Of a stretch of DNA of 64,000 nt, positions 20,853-32,900 are shown one piece after another. Source of the DNA: Liopterus haemorrhoidalis. Taxonomy: Eukaryota > Arthropoda > Insecta > Coleoptera > Dytiscidae. The translations under genes were made by a program, and so were the position numbers. The notes under the pieces were generated by a model. The model did not search any database and was not told the DNA's origin. It saw only the letters and a list, made by a program, of their open reading frames with translations. How positions within the stretch are numbered: the first letter of the stretch is position 1; every line of letters starts with the position of its first letter. Location: contig OZ020625.1 of assembly GCA_963971575.1 (NCBI GenBank), forward strand, positions 15,167,646 through 15,231,645. The letters run 5' to 3'.

Positions 20853-21386
20853 TCATTGGCTCGCCACGGATAGCTACATACTGCATTGAATTTATCAGCT
20901 GAGTAATTTTGCTTCATAGGAAATGGAGACATATTTGTAAGGAATTTAAAGGTGAAATATATTTAAAACAGGTATTTGTTGTATCTGACTTAAACATAAA
21001 AAATACTTTCAACTACGACAGTTGTGAAACAGTTATTATTTCTGGAAATGGTAAAAATATGTAATTAGTTTTCACTTTCATTAATGTCCATTATGGTGAT
21101 TCTGTCTGACAACTGATTCCCATTACCAGTGGATCATTTCAGTTTAGATTTAATTAGTTTTAACATACTAATAGTAGAGATGTTAAATAACATTTTAGAT
21201 TTATGCATAATTTTTTTAAATGTTTAGTGACCATTCCATTAAACAAGAAGATAAATCTAGAACCACGGAGCAATATGGCTAGAATGCTAGATTTTATTAA
21301 ATGAATTTATGTGAAATAATCAAACATGTAAATTACACATTGCAACTAAGTTCTGTCTGTGAAATAAGCGAAGAATTGTGTATTTG
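20853..21386 (+). promoter_or_regulatory. Upstream region and 5' UTR of zinc-finger gene copy 1
   Basis: A block reading GCCACGGATAGCTACATACT, followed closely by TTTATCAGCTG, is shared with the upstream regions of copies 2 (about 33110) and 3 (about 45030). A conserved GTATTTGTTGTATCTGACTT stretch and a possible non-coding exon ending GGAAATG|GTAAAA (about 21053) follow. No clear TATA box. Promoter function is inferred from conservation and position. Confidence 0.55.
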
Positions 21387-24041
21387 ATGGAGTTCAAAAT
21401 GGAAGAGACACAGCCCATGGAGGCATTGGAGGAGATCTACATTAACTGTTACACAGTAAAAACAGAAATGGAAGAAAATGATGATTATGCAGGTATTGTA
21501 CCATCCATTTTGCCATCTTGATAGTACTGCAGTATAAGAGTATAAAATTCGTTCTACATAATACTTTTTTGCGTAGCACTACAGATTTTTTGCATAGTAC
21601 TGATGTAAAAAGTATAATGTGAAACACAATTCTTCCTTTCAACTTTCGATGCTACACTTCAAACTACACTATTTTCAAAACTACCTCCGGTCAAATTTTT
21701 GGATGACAGTTGTATACTTCTCAGTCGTACCAACTACCAACTTTTTAGTTTTTGTTTACAACTTAACTTTTAGAAGTTTATTAAGTTGATAAGATGTTTA
21801 TTTAGAACATAAAATTAAATATAAACTTAGCACAATTAAACAATATTTCTAAATTGGTTACTAGAATTGGTTCACCTGAACCTAAATTTTTTTAAGTTGG
21901 CATTGAAGAGTATCACAAAGTAATAAAAGATGGAAAGTATCGCTGTCTCTTATTTCTTTTTCCCCCCTCTATATTCTGTAGTATCAAAAGTTGAAATGAC
22001 GTCAGAATTGGATAGTATTGAAAAAGTATAATGTAGAATGGACTTAAGATGTATGCATATGCTTACTGAAGCCATATTGTGCTATAACCTTAATCGTATT
22101 TTTAAAATTTGTAACAGTTTTATATGAAATTGAACAGCAAATAAAATATATCAGATGTGGGCAAACCTAGAAGTAGTATGATCTACTGTTTACTTCTTTA
22201 TTCATTTTTTGTCTATATTTTCCTTTGCAGTTTATAATGGCCCCTAAATATTTAAAACGCTTTAATTGTGTAATAACTTCATTGCTCATATTAATTAAGT
22301 ATTTCTAATTCCATTATTATAGAAATTGACACGTTGTTACTACCTCTGCACTTATATCTAATCAGAAAATGGTGGTCATTAAATTCAGTAATTTAAGTAT
22401 TTGTTTATATGAAGATGGAACAGACATTAGCAAGTTAAAAAAAAATCTTCAGATAGTTTACTCGCAAAATGAGAGTGTGTGTATGGGTTTTCTGGGGGTT
22501 GCATGACAGTACATTTCTGTTCCAGGAATGAATATGAATGATGGAACAAGTTATGACTTGCATCCTGATGATACCGGAGACAGTGATATTATTAAAACAG
22601 AGAGTGATATTAAGACAGAGTGTGAAGTTAGTGAAGAATATGAAGCTGAGATTGAAATGAAGCTCACGCCTCTATTGGAGAATGGTCAGTAATAAGCTCA
22701 GTCTCGCTCTTAATACTGTTATTCATATTTTATTGTCACATTTCAGACGAACATCAGCAATGTTTTATTATGAATATTCTGAACAGTATATTTTTTACGT
22801 TGTAAATTTATATTTCACAGATATGAGTTTATTGCAGGAATCCGAGATAGAGTTACAGACGGGATATATCATGTTAACACCAATATTGGGAAGTTCCACT
22901 GTGAGTCTGAACCTGCAGACACCAGGGAATGTGAAGGAGATGAAGTGGAACGTGCAGCTGTCACCAACACCGGTCAGTAGAGCTAGTTTTATCATGTCTC
23001 TGTTATAAATGAATGTTTATGGTGGGACGAAATTAAGATCTTGTAGTTCTCTGTAGAACTGAAAGCATCTGATTTGATGACTATGGTGTGTTTATTGCAG
23101 GAACTAGAGACGGAGCTACAGGCGACATGTATCGCTACTACCCCCAATCAAACATAATCATCACAGAGGAGATCGACATCAAGCCTGAACCTGCAGACAC
23201 CATTAAATGTGAAAAAGAACATCTAGAGAGCGCAGCTTTCACAAACACCGGTCAGTACATATTATTTAATTAGTGACTGAATCACTAATATTAGATTTCA
23301 GTGGGATCAGAGTTGGGCAAATTACAATCAGACTAATGATTGAGGATTGAGATTAAAAATTTAATTTCAAGACTTGATTAATGAGTAAGGTACATCACTC
23401 ATAATGCAGTTATTCACACTGGTAACTAAATTAAATATTTACTCATTATCATGATTAAATTTTTAGTTATGATTGAAACTAAAATCAGGATTGAGATTTG
23501 ATTTTTTCACTCTCACTGTTCATTGGAATTTAGTGTTTATACATTGTAGACGTCTGACGCAGATTTAATTGGTGAAAAATTTGAGTGATATATTTTACTT
23601 TTATATATTTGTATTTTTTCACTAACATTAGTGACAGTGATACTCGTGAAAGTTTTAATGCATCGACTCTTTTAATATCTGAAGCATCAGGAGCATCAAA
23701 CTCTTCTCAGTAAGCCGATGTTGGTAAGAGAAGAAAAGTTTTATTTAAATCGAAAACGGTAGATGATGATACTTTTTTCAAAATTCAATATATTTCAATA
23801 TTTAGCCACATGCAAGAATATTTTAAATTATATATTAACTTTATTCCAACAACCGTATTTTGTCTCATTCATCAATGAAAATTTGTTTGCAGCTAAAGGA
23901 ACATCCAGTGAATCCGATGAGAACAGTGTGTCTTTGACCTTTTACAAGTACAAACAATCTGCAACAACAAAGTCAGCACACCTGATTGGACACAAATCTA
24001 TAAATTCCAAAGAGAAATTATTGTGTGATAAAGCATTTTAG
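21387..24041 (+). CDS. C2H2 zinc-finger family gene, copy 1, stop before the fingers
   Basis: Coding exons by GT-AG rule and comparison with copies 2 and 3: 21387-21492, 22526-22684, 22838-22972, 23101-23250 and 23893-24041. All junctions are phase 1. Total 699 bp, giving 232 aa. The N-terminus MEFKMEETQPMEALEEIYIN is acidic. VKTE, IKTE and IKPE motifs recur. In exon 5 a small deletion fuses the first finger, and TAG at 24039-24041 ends the frame before the finger array (24087-24941), which continues in the same frame. It could be a fingerless regulator or a recent pseudogene. Intron 1 holds a 14-bp direct repeat at about 21605 and 22022. Confidence 0.65.
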
Positions 24042-24941
24042 CATTTCAGCATTTCAGGGTCAACAAGTTTCAATAATCACAAAAGAATGCATTCTTGGGA
24101 GAAACCCTATAAATGCCATCAGTGTGATAGAGCATATATATCGTCTTCACATCTCACTACACACAAACGAATACATTCTGGAAAGAAACCTTTCAAATGT
24201 GATCAGTGTGACAAAGCATTTGCAACGTCGTCAAATCTCAGTGTTCACAAGCGAGTACATTCTGGAGAGAGACCGTTCAAATGTGATCTGTGTGATAAAG
24301 CATTTTCAGGATTCTCAATACTCAGTAATCACAATCGAATACATTCTGGAAAGAAACCTTTCAAATGTGATCAGTGTGACAAAGCATTTGCAGCGTCGGC
24401 CAATCTCAGTGTTTACAAGCGAGTACATTCTGGAGAGAGACCGTTCAAATGTGATCTGTGTGATAAAGCATTTTCACAATCCTCAAATCTCATTAATCAC
24501 AAACGAATACATTCTGGAGAGAAGCCCTTCAAATGTGATCAGTGTGAAAAAGCATTTTCAAATTCATCACATCTCGTTATTCACAACCGAATACATTCTG
24601 GAGAGAAACCCTACAAATGCGAGCAGTGTGATGAAGCATGTATATCGTCTGCACATCTCAATGGACACAAACGAACACATTTTGGAGAGAAACCTTTCAA
24701 ATGTGATGAGTGTGATAAAGCATTTTCACAATCCTCAACACTCGTTAGTCACAAACGAATACATTCTGGAGAGAAACCTTTCAAATGTGATCTGTGTGAA
24801 AAAGCATTTTCACAATCATCACATCTCGTTATTCACAAGCGAATTCATTCTGGGGAGAAACCCTACAAATGCGATCAGTGTGATAGAACATATGCATCGC
24901 AATCATATCTCAGTAAACACAAACGAACACATTCTGGATAG
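24042..24941 (+). pseudogene. C2H2 zinc-finger array of copy 1, behind the stop
   Basis: From 24087 the frame is open for 284 codons with ten C2H2 fingers joined by [16 protein letters not shown] linkers. The fourth finger has Tyr instead of the first zinc-binding His (SVYKRVH). Others are intact. A TAG at 24939-24941 falls in the linker after finger ten. Being in the same frame as the exon 5 start, it needs readthrough of 24039 or an internal start to be translated. Nuclear DNA binding is expected of the family. Confidence 0.7.
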
Positions 24942-25097
24942 AAACCTTTTAAATGTAATGAGTGTGACAAAGCATTTTCAGTGTCGTAAAATCTCATTGA
25001 TCATAAACGAGTTCATTCTGGAGAGACATCTTTCAACTGAGATCAGTGTTATAGAGTGTTTTCAAAGTTATCACATCTAAATATACACAAGAAATTA
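24942..25097 (+). pseudogene. Degenerate fingers after the copy 1 array
   Basis: Two further finger-like units (CNECDKAFSVS, then SKLSHLNIHKK) with several stops (about 24988, 25038). The second is interrupted at the TA target by the mariner element. The homologous linker HSGE resumes at 26352. Confidence 0.6.
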
Positions 25098-26349
25098 CGA
25101 GGGCAGTTCAAATATGATCGAGACAAACGCTGTAGATGGCTGTATGATAGCTGGGTCCCTTACGATCAGTGTGGCAATAGATTTCGTCGCGAACGCATGT
25201 TTAACGCGCGTGCTACAACCATGAGTGAATGTCAAGTGCCGACCGCCGTTGCGCAACTTATTGTCATTCGTTTTTTAGGGCGGGAAGGCGTTAAAAACAC
25301 GGAAATTTTTCTGCGTTTGCGGTTCGGTAGTAAGTGCCTGAGTAGGGCTGCTGTGTTTAAATGGGCCGAAGCGTTCAAGGATGGCCGCGAAACCGTCGAA
25401 AATGAGCCGTATGATCGTCGACCGCGAACCAACATCACACCACACAACGTTCGCCGCGTAGAACAACTCATTTTGGAGGACCGTAGGATGAATGTTCGAG
25501 ACATTTCGGCTGAACTCGGCATCAGTGTTTGTAGTGTAGAATCTATCATCCACGAACACCTTCAATATCGCAAAATAACGGCGTGATGGGTTCCCAAACT
25601 TCGAGCAAAAATTCACACGGTTGGAAGTTTGTCGCCGCTTGCTGACGCGATACGAGGCGGAAGGGGACGGTTTTTTAACGCGAATCTTCACTACAGACGA
25701 GACATGGGTACACTATTACACTCACGAAAGCAAGGTGTCGTCTAAAGAGTGGAGGAAGAAGGAGGAAGGGGCGCCAGTTAAAGCGAAGACAACCAGGTCC
25801 GCGGGTAAGGTTTTACTGTGTTCCGGGACCGGCGGGGCGTGCTGTACGTCGATTTCTTGCGCAGACAACGTTCCATAAATGCTGCATACTACTCTAATCT
25901 TCTGAAAACACACGTGAAACCTGCTTATCGCTCGAAACGGAGGAGCATTCCAGCTCGAAGTGCGATTCTTCTCCAGGATAACGCGCGCCCTCATACTGCG
26001 CGTCTCACGCTGGATACAATATCGGAATTGGGGTGGGAGGTACTAGAACACCCCCCCTACAATCCGGATTTATCACCCTGCGATTACCACATGTTTGGAC
26101 CACTGAAAGAAGCCCTTGGAGATCAAAGATTCAACACCGACGACGAGGTAGAGGAGTTCGTGCGCACATGGCTGTCCGAGTTGCCCAAGGAATTTTTCTA
26201 TACCGGCATCAAAAAGCTTCCGGAGAGGTGGAACAAATGTGTAACTTGTGAGGGAAAGTACCTAGAAAAACTGTAAATTTTTGTAAATGTTTTCGATAAT
26301 AAATAAACGTGTCAGATCATTTGTCTCGATCATATTTGAACTGCCTTCG
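25098..26349 (+). mobile_element. mariner-family transposon
   Basis: A 1252-bp element with TIRs starting CGARGGCAGTTCAAATATGA and TA on both sides (25096-25097, 26350-26351). It sits in the linker of a zinc finger: host sequence reads HKKL before it and HSGE after it. It encodes one mariner transposase with frame breaks. Confidence 0.92.
25221..26276 (+). pseudogene. mariner transposase, inactivated
   Basis: ATG at 25221 starts MSECQVPTAVAQLIVIRFLG, a helix-turn-helix region. A TGA at 25584 truncates the first frame. The middle part continues at about 25621-25878 in another frame with the first catalytic Asp (FTTDETWVHYY). The rest is at about 25818-26276 with the second (LLQDNARPHTA) and third Asp (NPDLSPCDYHMFGPLKEAL). 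Spacing of the last two fits the DD34D mariner signature. The length of about 350 codons matches the family. All three acids survive, but the stop and two frame changes disable the copy. Confidence 0.88.
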
Positions 26350-27074
26350 TACATTCTGGAGAGATCCAACGGAGTGGCCGAGCGCATTGAGTCGTACAGT
26401 TTGGACTGGTGAAAACAGTCTGGATTGTGCGGCGGTAGTTCGATTCTCCGTTGGTGATATTATTCGGGCGAGAATAATATGTTTACATTACTCTCATTTC
26501 ACAATCATTCACCCCTCATCCTGCCTACTGACTGTTGCCCACGGACAGTACGATCCCAACACGCCTTCTTTGGCCTCGGATTCGGTAAAACGGGAGGCTG
26601 AGTCTGGTCAGCTCAGTCAATCGGCTGGTGTCACGGTTCATGAATAGAGTGGCTCCACTACTGGATCGTGGATGCTGGGGTAATGCCGTGCCACTAGACA
26701 AGTATTCGGGGGTCTGTGGGAGCGGCTGCAGCTCGCAAGGTTCCAGAGTTGGCTACTCTTGGTTCTCGAGCGGGTCTAGCAGCCGGTGACTACTTCCCCC
26801 GATGCTATATCATCCTGACATGCCTGGCGCAATGAGCCGGTTTGCGGCCAACGTCCCCTGTGTGGGGCTCCCTGGTGGTTGGGCATGGCAGGGTGATGAA
26901 ACTTAATATACGGGTATGGCGACTACCCGGAGGGATAATTTTTCTTTAAATTTAAGTTGAGAGTAAACTCCGTGAAAAATCAAACAAGAAACCTCGTCGT
27001 GATGCTCAGTCATCCGATGAGGGATGTGTTAGGACAGCTGCCAAAAAGGTAGAAGGTAAAAGGATTGTTGAGTT

Positions 27075-28203
27075 TTGTGTGCCAGTCCACGGTTTCTCGT
27101 CGTAAAGGTACAAGAAGAGGGTAAGTCTTTCAATGAGATGGCCCTCTTCTTTGTTGCCCGAACGTTGAGAAATACGTGCTCTACTGGTATGATGTCGATG
27201 CGTAAGTTGTCGGACGGTACCCTGCTTATCGAAGCAGAAACAGAGGCGTCGTCAACTTTACAGAAATGTGTTAAGTTTGATGAGTTTGGCATTTCAGTTC
27301 AGCCGCACAAGGCACTGAATAGTTCTAAAGGCGTCGTGACGAAGCGTGACCTTGCATATGTTACGGAGGAAGAGTTCGTGCAGGAAATGGCATCACAAGG
27401 TGTCATTGAATGCAGGAAGCTCAAACCCCAGACCGGCAAGCCTTCGATCTCCATGGTGGTGTCCTTCGCAGGTACTAGGTGTCCAACATCGGTAAGGGTG
27501 GGGTATAACGTTTGTAACGTTCGTCCCTATTACCCCAATCCGATGCGATGCTATAAGTGCCAGTCACGGTCACACCTCATTTCGTTGTGGCAAACAGTCC
27601 ATCTGTGCCAACTGCGGACAGGACCAACATGAAGTTGATACCTGTCCAAACGCGGCACACTGCGTGAACTGTAAAGGTGCTCATGCATCTACATCACGCC
27701 ATTGCCCAACGTACTTGGAGGAGAAGGCAATACAGGTCATCAAAACGCAGGACAAGATACCGTATTTCGACGCCAAGAGGAAATACAAATAGAGCGCGCC
27801 GGTTACCTTTGCGAAATCTTTCACGCAAGTAGCTGCAAAGCGAACTACAAGTGTCCAAACTCAGACAGAGATAGTGCCTCGTCCGACAACTGCAGCACCA
27901 GTTACAGTTGCAACGAATACTGCTAGAGAAAAGGTAGTATTGGTCCCAGAGACCAAAATTCAGACCCCACAACCTGGGGGCTCGGGCCTGAATAAATCCC
28001 CCTCCCCTAAAGGAGACCGCACTCAACCTCAATTCTCCCCACCACCTAAGGAGAAGACCCCACAGTCTTCTCCACAAACTAGAAGCGATCAGAGTATGGT
28101 CGCTTCTACAAAGCCCTCATCAGTCACTCCTGAAAAGGAGACTGATAAGGGACTCGTTGGTTTTCACTGGATACCAGTGAGAACAAAGCAATCAAAAAAT
28201 TAG
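27075..28203 (+). pseudogene. LINE ORF1 (zinc-knuckle nucleic acid chaperone)
   Basis: The first frame (27075-27632) starts without a clear ATG. An RRM-like segment leads to the first knuckle CYKCQ. A one-base loss near 27570 shifts the frame. The remaining knuckles, with CxxC...H...C spacing (CANCGQDQHEVDTC, CVNCKGAHASTSRHC), are in the next frame. That frame ends at TAG 27789, but a Pro/Thr/Lys-rich tail remains open to 28203. Such triple CCHC ORF1 proteins coat LINE RNA. This one is inactive. Confidence 0.75.
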
Positions 28204-28328
28204 TCCAGTGTGTCCATCAAAACACCTGGACTACCAAATGAAAGTGTAGCCGAGAAAATGGCTGTAGACCCGCAACCTTAAGGTAAACCAAAAATAATTA
28301 GGTTGCGGGGTAACTCCCCTAAACAGAA

Positions 28329-29138
28329 ATGAACGGCCCACTACTTCAGTGGAACTGTAACGGTTTATATCAACGCTACGAAGAACTGCGACTTTTATTA
28401 TCAGATTTTGCGCCGTCGTGTGTTTGTCTACAGGAAACAAATTTCAAGGAAACCGGCACATTCTCTCCTCGAGGGTACTCCGTCTTTCGTACGGATTTCC
28501 TTACGGGGGCAAGAGCATGTGACGGCGTGGCAATTCTCGTTAGAGACACATTGTACCACGATCCTGTAGACATTGACACTGAGTTGCAGGTCGTAGCAGT
28601 TCGTGTTGCACTTCCCCTCCAGGTGACGATTTTTTCTATCTACCTTCCCCCTGGTGTTCGAACTGACATCCGAGATGTCGTGAATATCATCGATCAACTC
28701 CCACCACCCTTCACACTGTTTGGCGATTTTAACGTCTACAATGTGTGTTGGGATTCGTTGCGGAACGATCGACGGGGACGTCACCTGGAAAATATGTTGA
28801 ACGATTTGAATCTGAGCTTTTTGAACGACGGCAGACCCACGCCCTTCTGTGCAGCAACGGGTACATTCAGTGCTATAAATCTTAGCGTCGTTTCAGGAGC
28901 TATCGCTCCGTTGTTCAAATGGGACGTGCATCACGACCTGTGTGGTAGTGATCACTTTCCAATCTTCTTAAGGCCTCTGTTCAATACTGTTACCGAATCC
29001 CGCTGGCCACAGTGGGTTCCTCGGAAAGCAGATTGGACTAAGTTCGCAGAAACATTCTCTCACGAGGATATTCAGAACCTGAGCGTAGACGAGGAGGTGA
29101 ATCATTTCACGGACTCCAAGGATCACAAGCGGGGCTAA
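28329..29138 (+). pseudogene. LINE ORF2, APE endonuclease domain
   Basis: ATG at 28329. Endonuclease motifs in order are LLQWNCNGL, CVCLQETNF (catalytic Glu), LFGDFNVYN and GSDHFPIFL (SDH box), all expected of apurinic-like LINE nucleases. The domain is complete. The frame ends at TGA 29136-29138 after a shift, and the nuclease-RT linker continues in another frame. Confidence 0.82.
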
Positions 29139-29995
29139 AAACAGCATACCGCTGTCATCCACTCAGCCCCGTCGAGTTCCCGTTCCCTGGTGTAACGAGG
29201 AATGTGACTTGGCGCTACGTGAAAGGAGACACCTCTTCAATACATTCCGTCGTCTTCCAACAGAGGAAAACATGATAGCCTTCCAACGAGCGAAAGCTCG
29301 TGCTAAGAGGATTGTGAAAGAAAGCAAGCGCGAATCATGGCGCAAATACGTATCCACCGTTACAGTTGCCACTCCAGTGGCCAAAGTTTGGGAGAAGGTC
29401 CGGAAAATATCCGGCCTAAATACAGCTACAGCCATTGCTGGCTTATCAGTAAATGGTAACATAGTCGGCCTCAGCGGTCGAAATTGCTAACACTTTCAAT
29501 TCTAGCTCTAAACACTATCCACCCGAGTTTCTAACTCGTAAAGCAGGCCTTGAATCTATATCTCTAAATTTCTTTTCTAGGAATGACGAGGTATACAACC
29601 TGCTTTTCTCTCGTGAAGAGCTAGATAGCGCGATGTCAAAGTGTAAGGATAGCTCTCCTGGTCCAGATGCGATACATTATCGTATGATCCGAAGTCTTCC
29701 GGAATCATCTAAGTCTAGGCTTTTGAGTGTCTATAATAGGATATGGACTGAGGAATCTCATATAATTCCTATCCCCGAAGTCGGGAAAGATAAACACTTG
29801 CCCTCTTGCTATAGACCTATATCACTGACCAGTTGTCTCTGCAAACTCTTGGAGCGTATGATCAGCAAGCGCCTGATTTGGTTTTTAGAATCAAACGACT
29901 TGCTGACCAACACACAGTGCGGCTTTCGTCGTCACCGCAATTGGCTGCGGAATGCCATTTTAAGACTCTCTTCCAATGTCCTAGTTCAAGTGTAG
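29139..29995 (+). pseudogene. LINE ORF2, linker and N-terminal reverse transcriptase
   Basis: 29209-29490 carries the linker typical of this group (LRERRHLFNTFRRLPT, then an Arg/Lys helix and KVWEKVRKISG). After another shift, 29633-29995 gives RT motifs SPGPDAIHYRMI, IPIPEVGKDKHLPSCYRPIS, LTSCLCKLLERMI and TQCGFRRHRN. The catalytic FADD/YADD motif and everything beyond are absent. Confidence 0.8.
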
Positions 29996-32900
29996 GCGTT
30001 TTGCTAGGGGGAGAACCCTCCGTAGCACGTTCCAAATTTATCCGCAAGTTTTGTTGAAAGTATTTGAAGTATATAATACTGTTTATTTGTGGATTCGCTA
30101 TGCGAAGAGGGCACGTGATGCGTAGGTTTTGGAGGTCCAAGACGCGACTGAGATCGGAAATAGGGGTTGTTCTCGTCTAGGCTGCATTTGAATTACAGTA
30201 TTAGCCACTAAAACACCAAGGTATGTTTCTATTATACAGTATTACCCGCTATTCAGTTTGCACAGATCCAGAATTCTAATTTAGGTTTTTTTTTTACTTT
30301 GTAAAGATAGTGGCAGCATGTGGGAGGCCGGAATTGAGCCGAGCGTTCTCGAGTAGTATTCTGCGTTCGAGACGAGGGACGAAATAATATCCTCCACGTG
30401 ATGGAGAGCCGTTTTTTTGGAGCAAATAATGGAAGGATCTTGTACAAAAATTATTGTATCGTTTGGGACCTGTTTCTACAGGGTGTTACGAGTTTTGGTT
30501 GTGTTTCAGCTAAGCATATTTTGGAAATGTTTGAAATTTTGTAACGGAAGCAATCCTGCTTCACTAACGTATTGGAATTCCCATTTGGGGATGTTTTTGT
30601 AATTCCTTAACGTTAATGGCGTAGGGCTGCGTCTGGTACACCCTTATAATTTATGGCCATGGTTATTAAGTGTGTGTTATTTGAGATGTGAATATTAGCT
30701 GAAATACATTGAGGTTCCTCAAGTTTTGTTTAATCTGGAGATGATTTTGGAATTTATTGAGATGCAGACACCTTTGTGTCGTTTAGTTTTGAGTAACGCT
30801 TGTTGCGTGAGCGGTTTGGTTTTGTCGCCACCGTAGTTTTGAGGTACAATAATTTTGTTCATGAGTCGCTCAGCGTAAATTCTTGCCGCGTAAATTTAAA
30901 TTCAGTCTTGTTTTTGTGTTATAAGAAAAGAGAGTTATGTTATTAAAAATTTCAATCGGTTTTTGTTGAGCACTGGCTCTCGATTTTCTAAACTTTTTCC
31001 AGATTTTTCTAAGCAGTATTACCTCAAGGAATACTGTTACCACTTCATCGTAGACAGTCACTGTGGTATATTTCCGTGCAGAAGTTCACGTAGCCCTAGG
31101 GCTGTTGTAACGAGAGTAATCCGATCACACGTTAATTGGTATTTATACCACAATACAGATTTAATTTTTGTTAAGTTTAAATTGTAATTAAAAGAAGGAA
31201 ATTTATGTCATTGGTAATAGTTAATAATTGTTCTGAGCACCGTTTACTATCTATTTTCCCATTGTTATTAACTGTTACGGTTGAACATATTTACCGGTTA
31301 AATATTCATTTGTTTTTCTAGTCCGTTTGAGAGTATTTAACTATCAATATTTTTTGGTTTGTTATTGAATTGTTTTGGAGTATTTGTTTTGGTAATATTA
31401 AATACTTTTAGTAATAGATTTTGGTACAAATCCAAACTTTGGGAATATTTAACTATTTATTTTCTTTATTATTATTGAATTGTGATTAATGAAAGATTCT
31501 TTTGTTGATATCTATTTAGTAAAGTTTTGTATAATGGATAGACTCTTTGGTCGATAATTTACTTAGTAGTTCTGTATATTGATAGTTTTTGTTTGTTGAT
31601 AATTTAATTGTTAAATTATTCTTTAAAAATGATACATTTAATTGAGTTTTGTTTGGATTTAAGTTTGTTTTGCGAGTTATATTCATTGATAGATATATTT
31701 TTTATTTTTGTCAGATATACCTTTGATCATTTTTATTTTGTTAATAGTAATAATTGCTTTGGTTAATAAATTTTGTTATTGAGTACATTGGTGTTTCTGT
31801 TACGAGAACTCTATTCCTTTCCCTTGGGGATTTATTTTCTTCCAGAATTTAGGGCAATAGAAGCGAGGTGACTGGCCCCGTATAAAAATTCAGGCCGCAC
31901 ATAGGTGCTGGTAATTACAGGACCACCCTGCATAGTCACATCTACCTCTAGACTGGGTTGGCGGCCTTCTACCTTGCCCTGGACAGCTGATAGCCGCTGG
32001 AGTCACTTCACAGTGGCTACGGAATTTATATCTCTCCCCATTTAGGTTTTTTTTTCAACTCACCATATATCAAAATAAAACATTCAATTTATAAAAAAAA
32101 ATGTTTTTTTATTAGTTTTAATATTTAATTTTACATCATAACAGCATGTCAATTAATTAGAAACATACTAGAAAATATATGCACAAAACAAAAATTAAAT
32201 TGTCTAGAGAAACAAAAAATGATATAGAGTCGAATACTCTATATTCCACTGGTAGATAGTTTTCCTGAATACATTTTTTGTTCTAATTTCTGATTAATTA
32301 ATTAATTATATTAATAAAAGTACCATTGATATTAAGTTTTTTTAATTTAAAAAATACTTGTTCTTGTATAGTTAAATTATAATTTACAATCCAAGATACA
32401 ATAATTATATATAATATATAAATTAATAAAACATGCTTTTATTTTGATATTGATATTTTTTTGCTTTATCAAATCTATCTCCCGAAAAATATTTAAAACT
32501 TTCAGAAAATTTAACATTTTATTCTATCTCCAGATTAAAATTTCTTAATTAAGTCCCTTACATTAATTATTTATTTTAAAAAAAAATAGTCTTACTCTAA
32601 AGTTAACATGATTTTACCATTTTGTTCTGGAATTAAAATAGCAAAATATTCTAAAATATTTGTTTGGTATAATTTTAAATCTATATTTGATGGCTTTGTT
32701 ACAAGTCACCCTCATTCTATCACTATGTTATACAGAGCGATCAAGAAATCTTGTCCGATATGCAACACTTGACAGAAACATTTAGTTATCAAACTTATTT
32801 CCAAGGATATGTACACATAGGCGTACATTCTATTTTCATTACCTTCTACGATTTTATTATTAAATGAACACTATTTTTCTCTACACACCAATGAGTTGAC

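Larger units (their letters stand above)
26362..29995 (+). mobile_element. Non-LTR retrotransposon (I/Jockey-like), truncated within RT
   Basis: Noticeably GC-richer than its surroundings. A 5' region of about 0.7 kb starts right after zinc-finger sequence (CATTCTGGAGAG at 26352-26363). Then come ORF1 with three zinc knuckles, a short spacer and ORF2 with an APE-type endonuclease and the first part of RT. RT ends near 29995, before the catalytic FADD/YADD box. Near 26373-26460 a stretch with A-box-like TGGCCGAGCGCATTGAG and B-box-like GGTAGTTCGATTCTC looks tRNA-like. Confidence 0.8.

Noticed and set aside
24025..25080. Long plus-strand frame overlapping the copy 1 finger array (repeats of the NEYILERN type)
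   Set aside because: It is the +1 shadow of the 84-bp finger unit. The same false pattern appears over the arrays at 39550-40509 and 52505-53218.
28376..28784. Minus-strand frames over the LINE endonuclease
   Set aside because: Shadows of the plus-strand endonuclease domain, which has all expected catalytic motifs.
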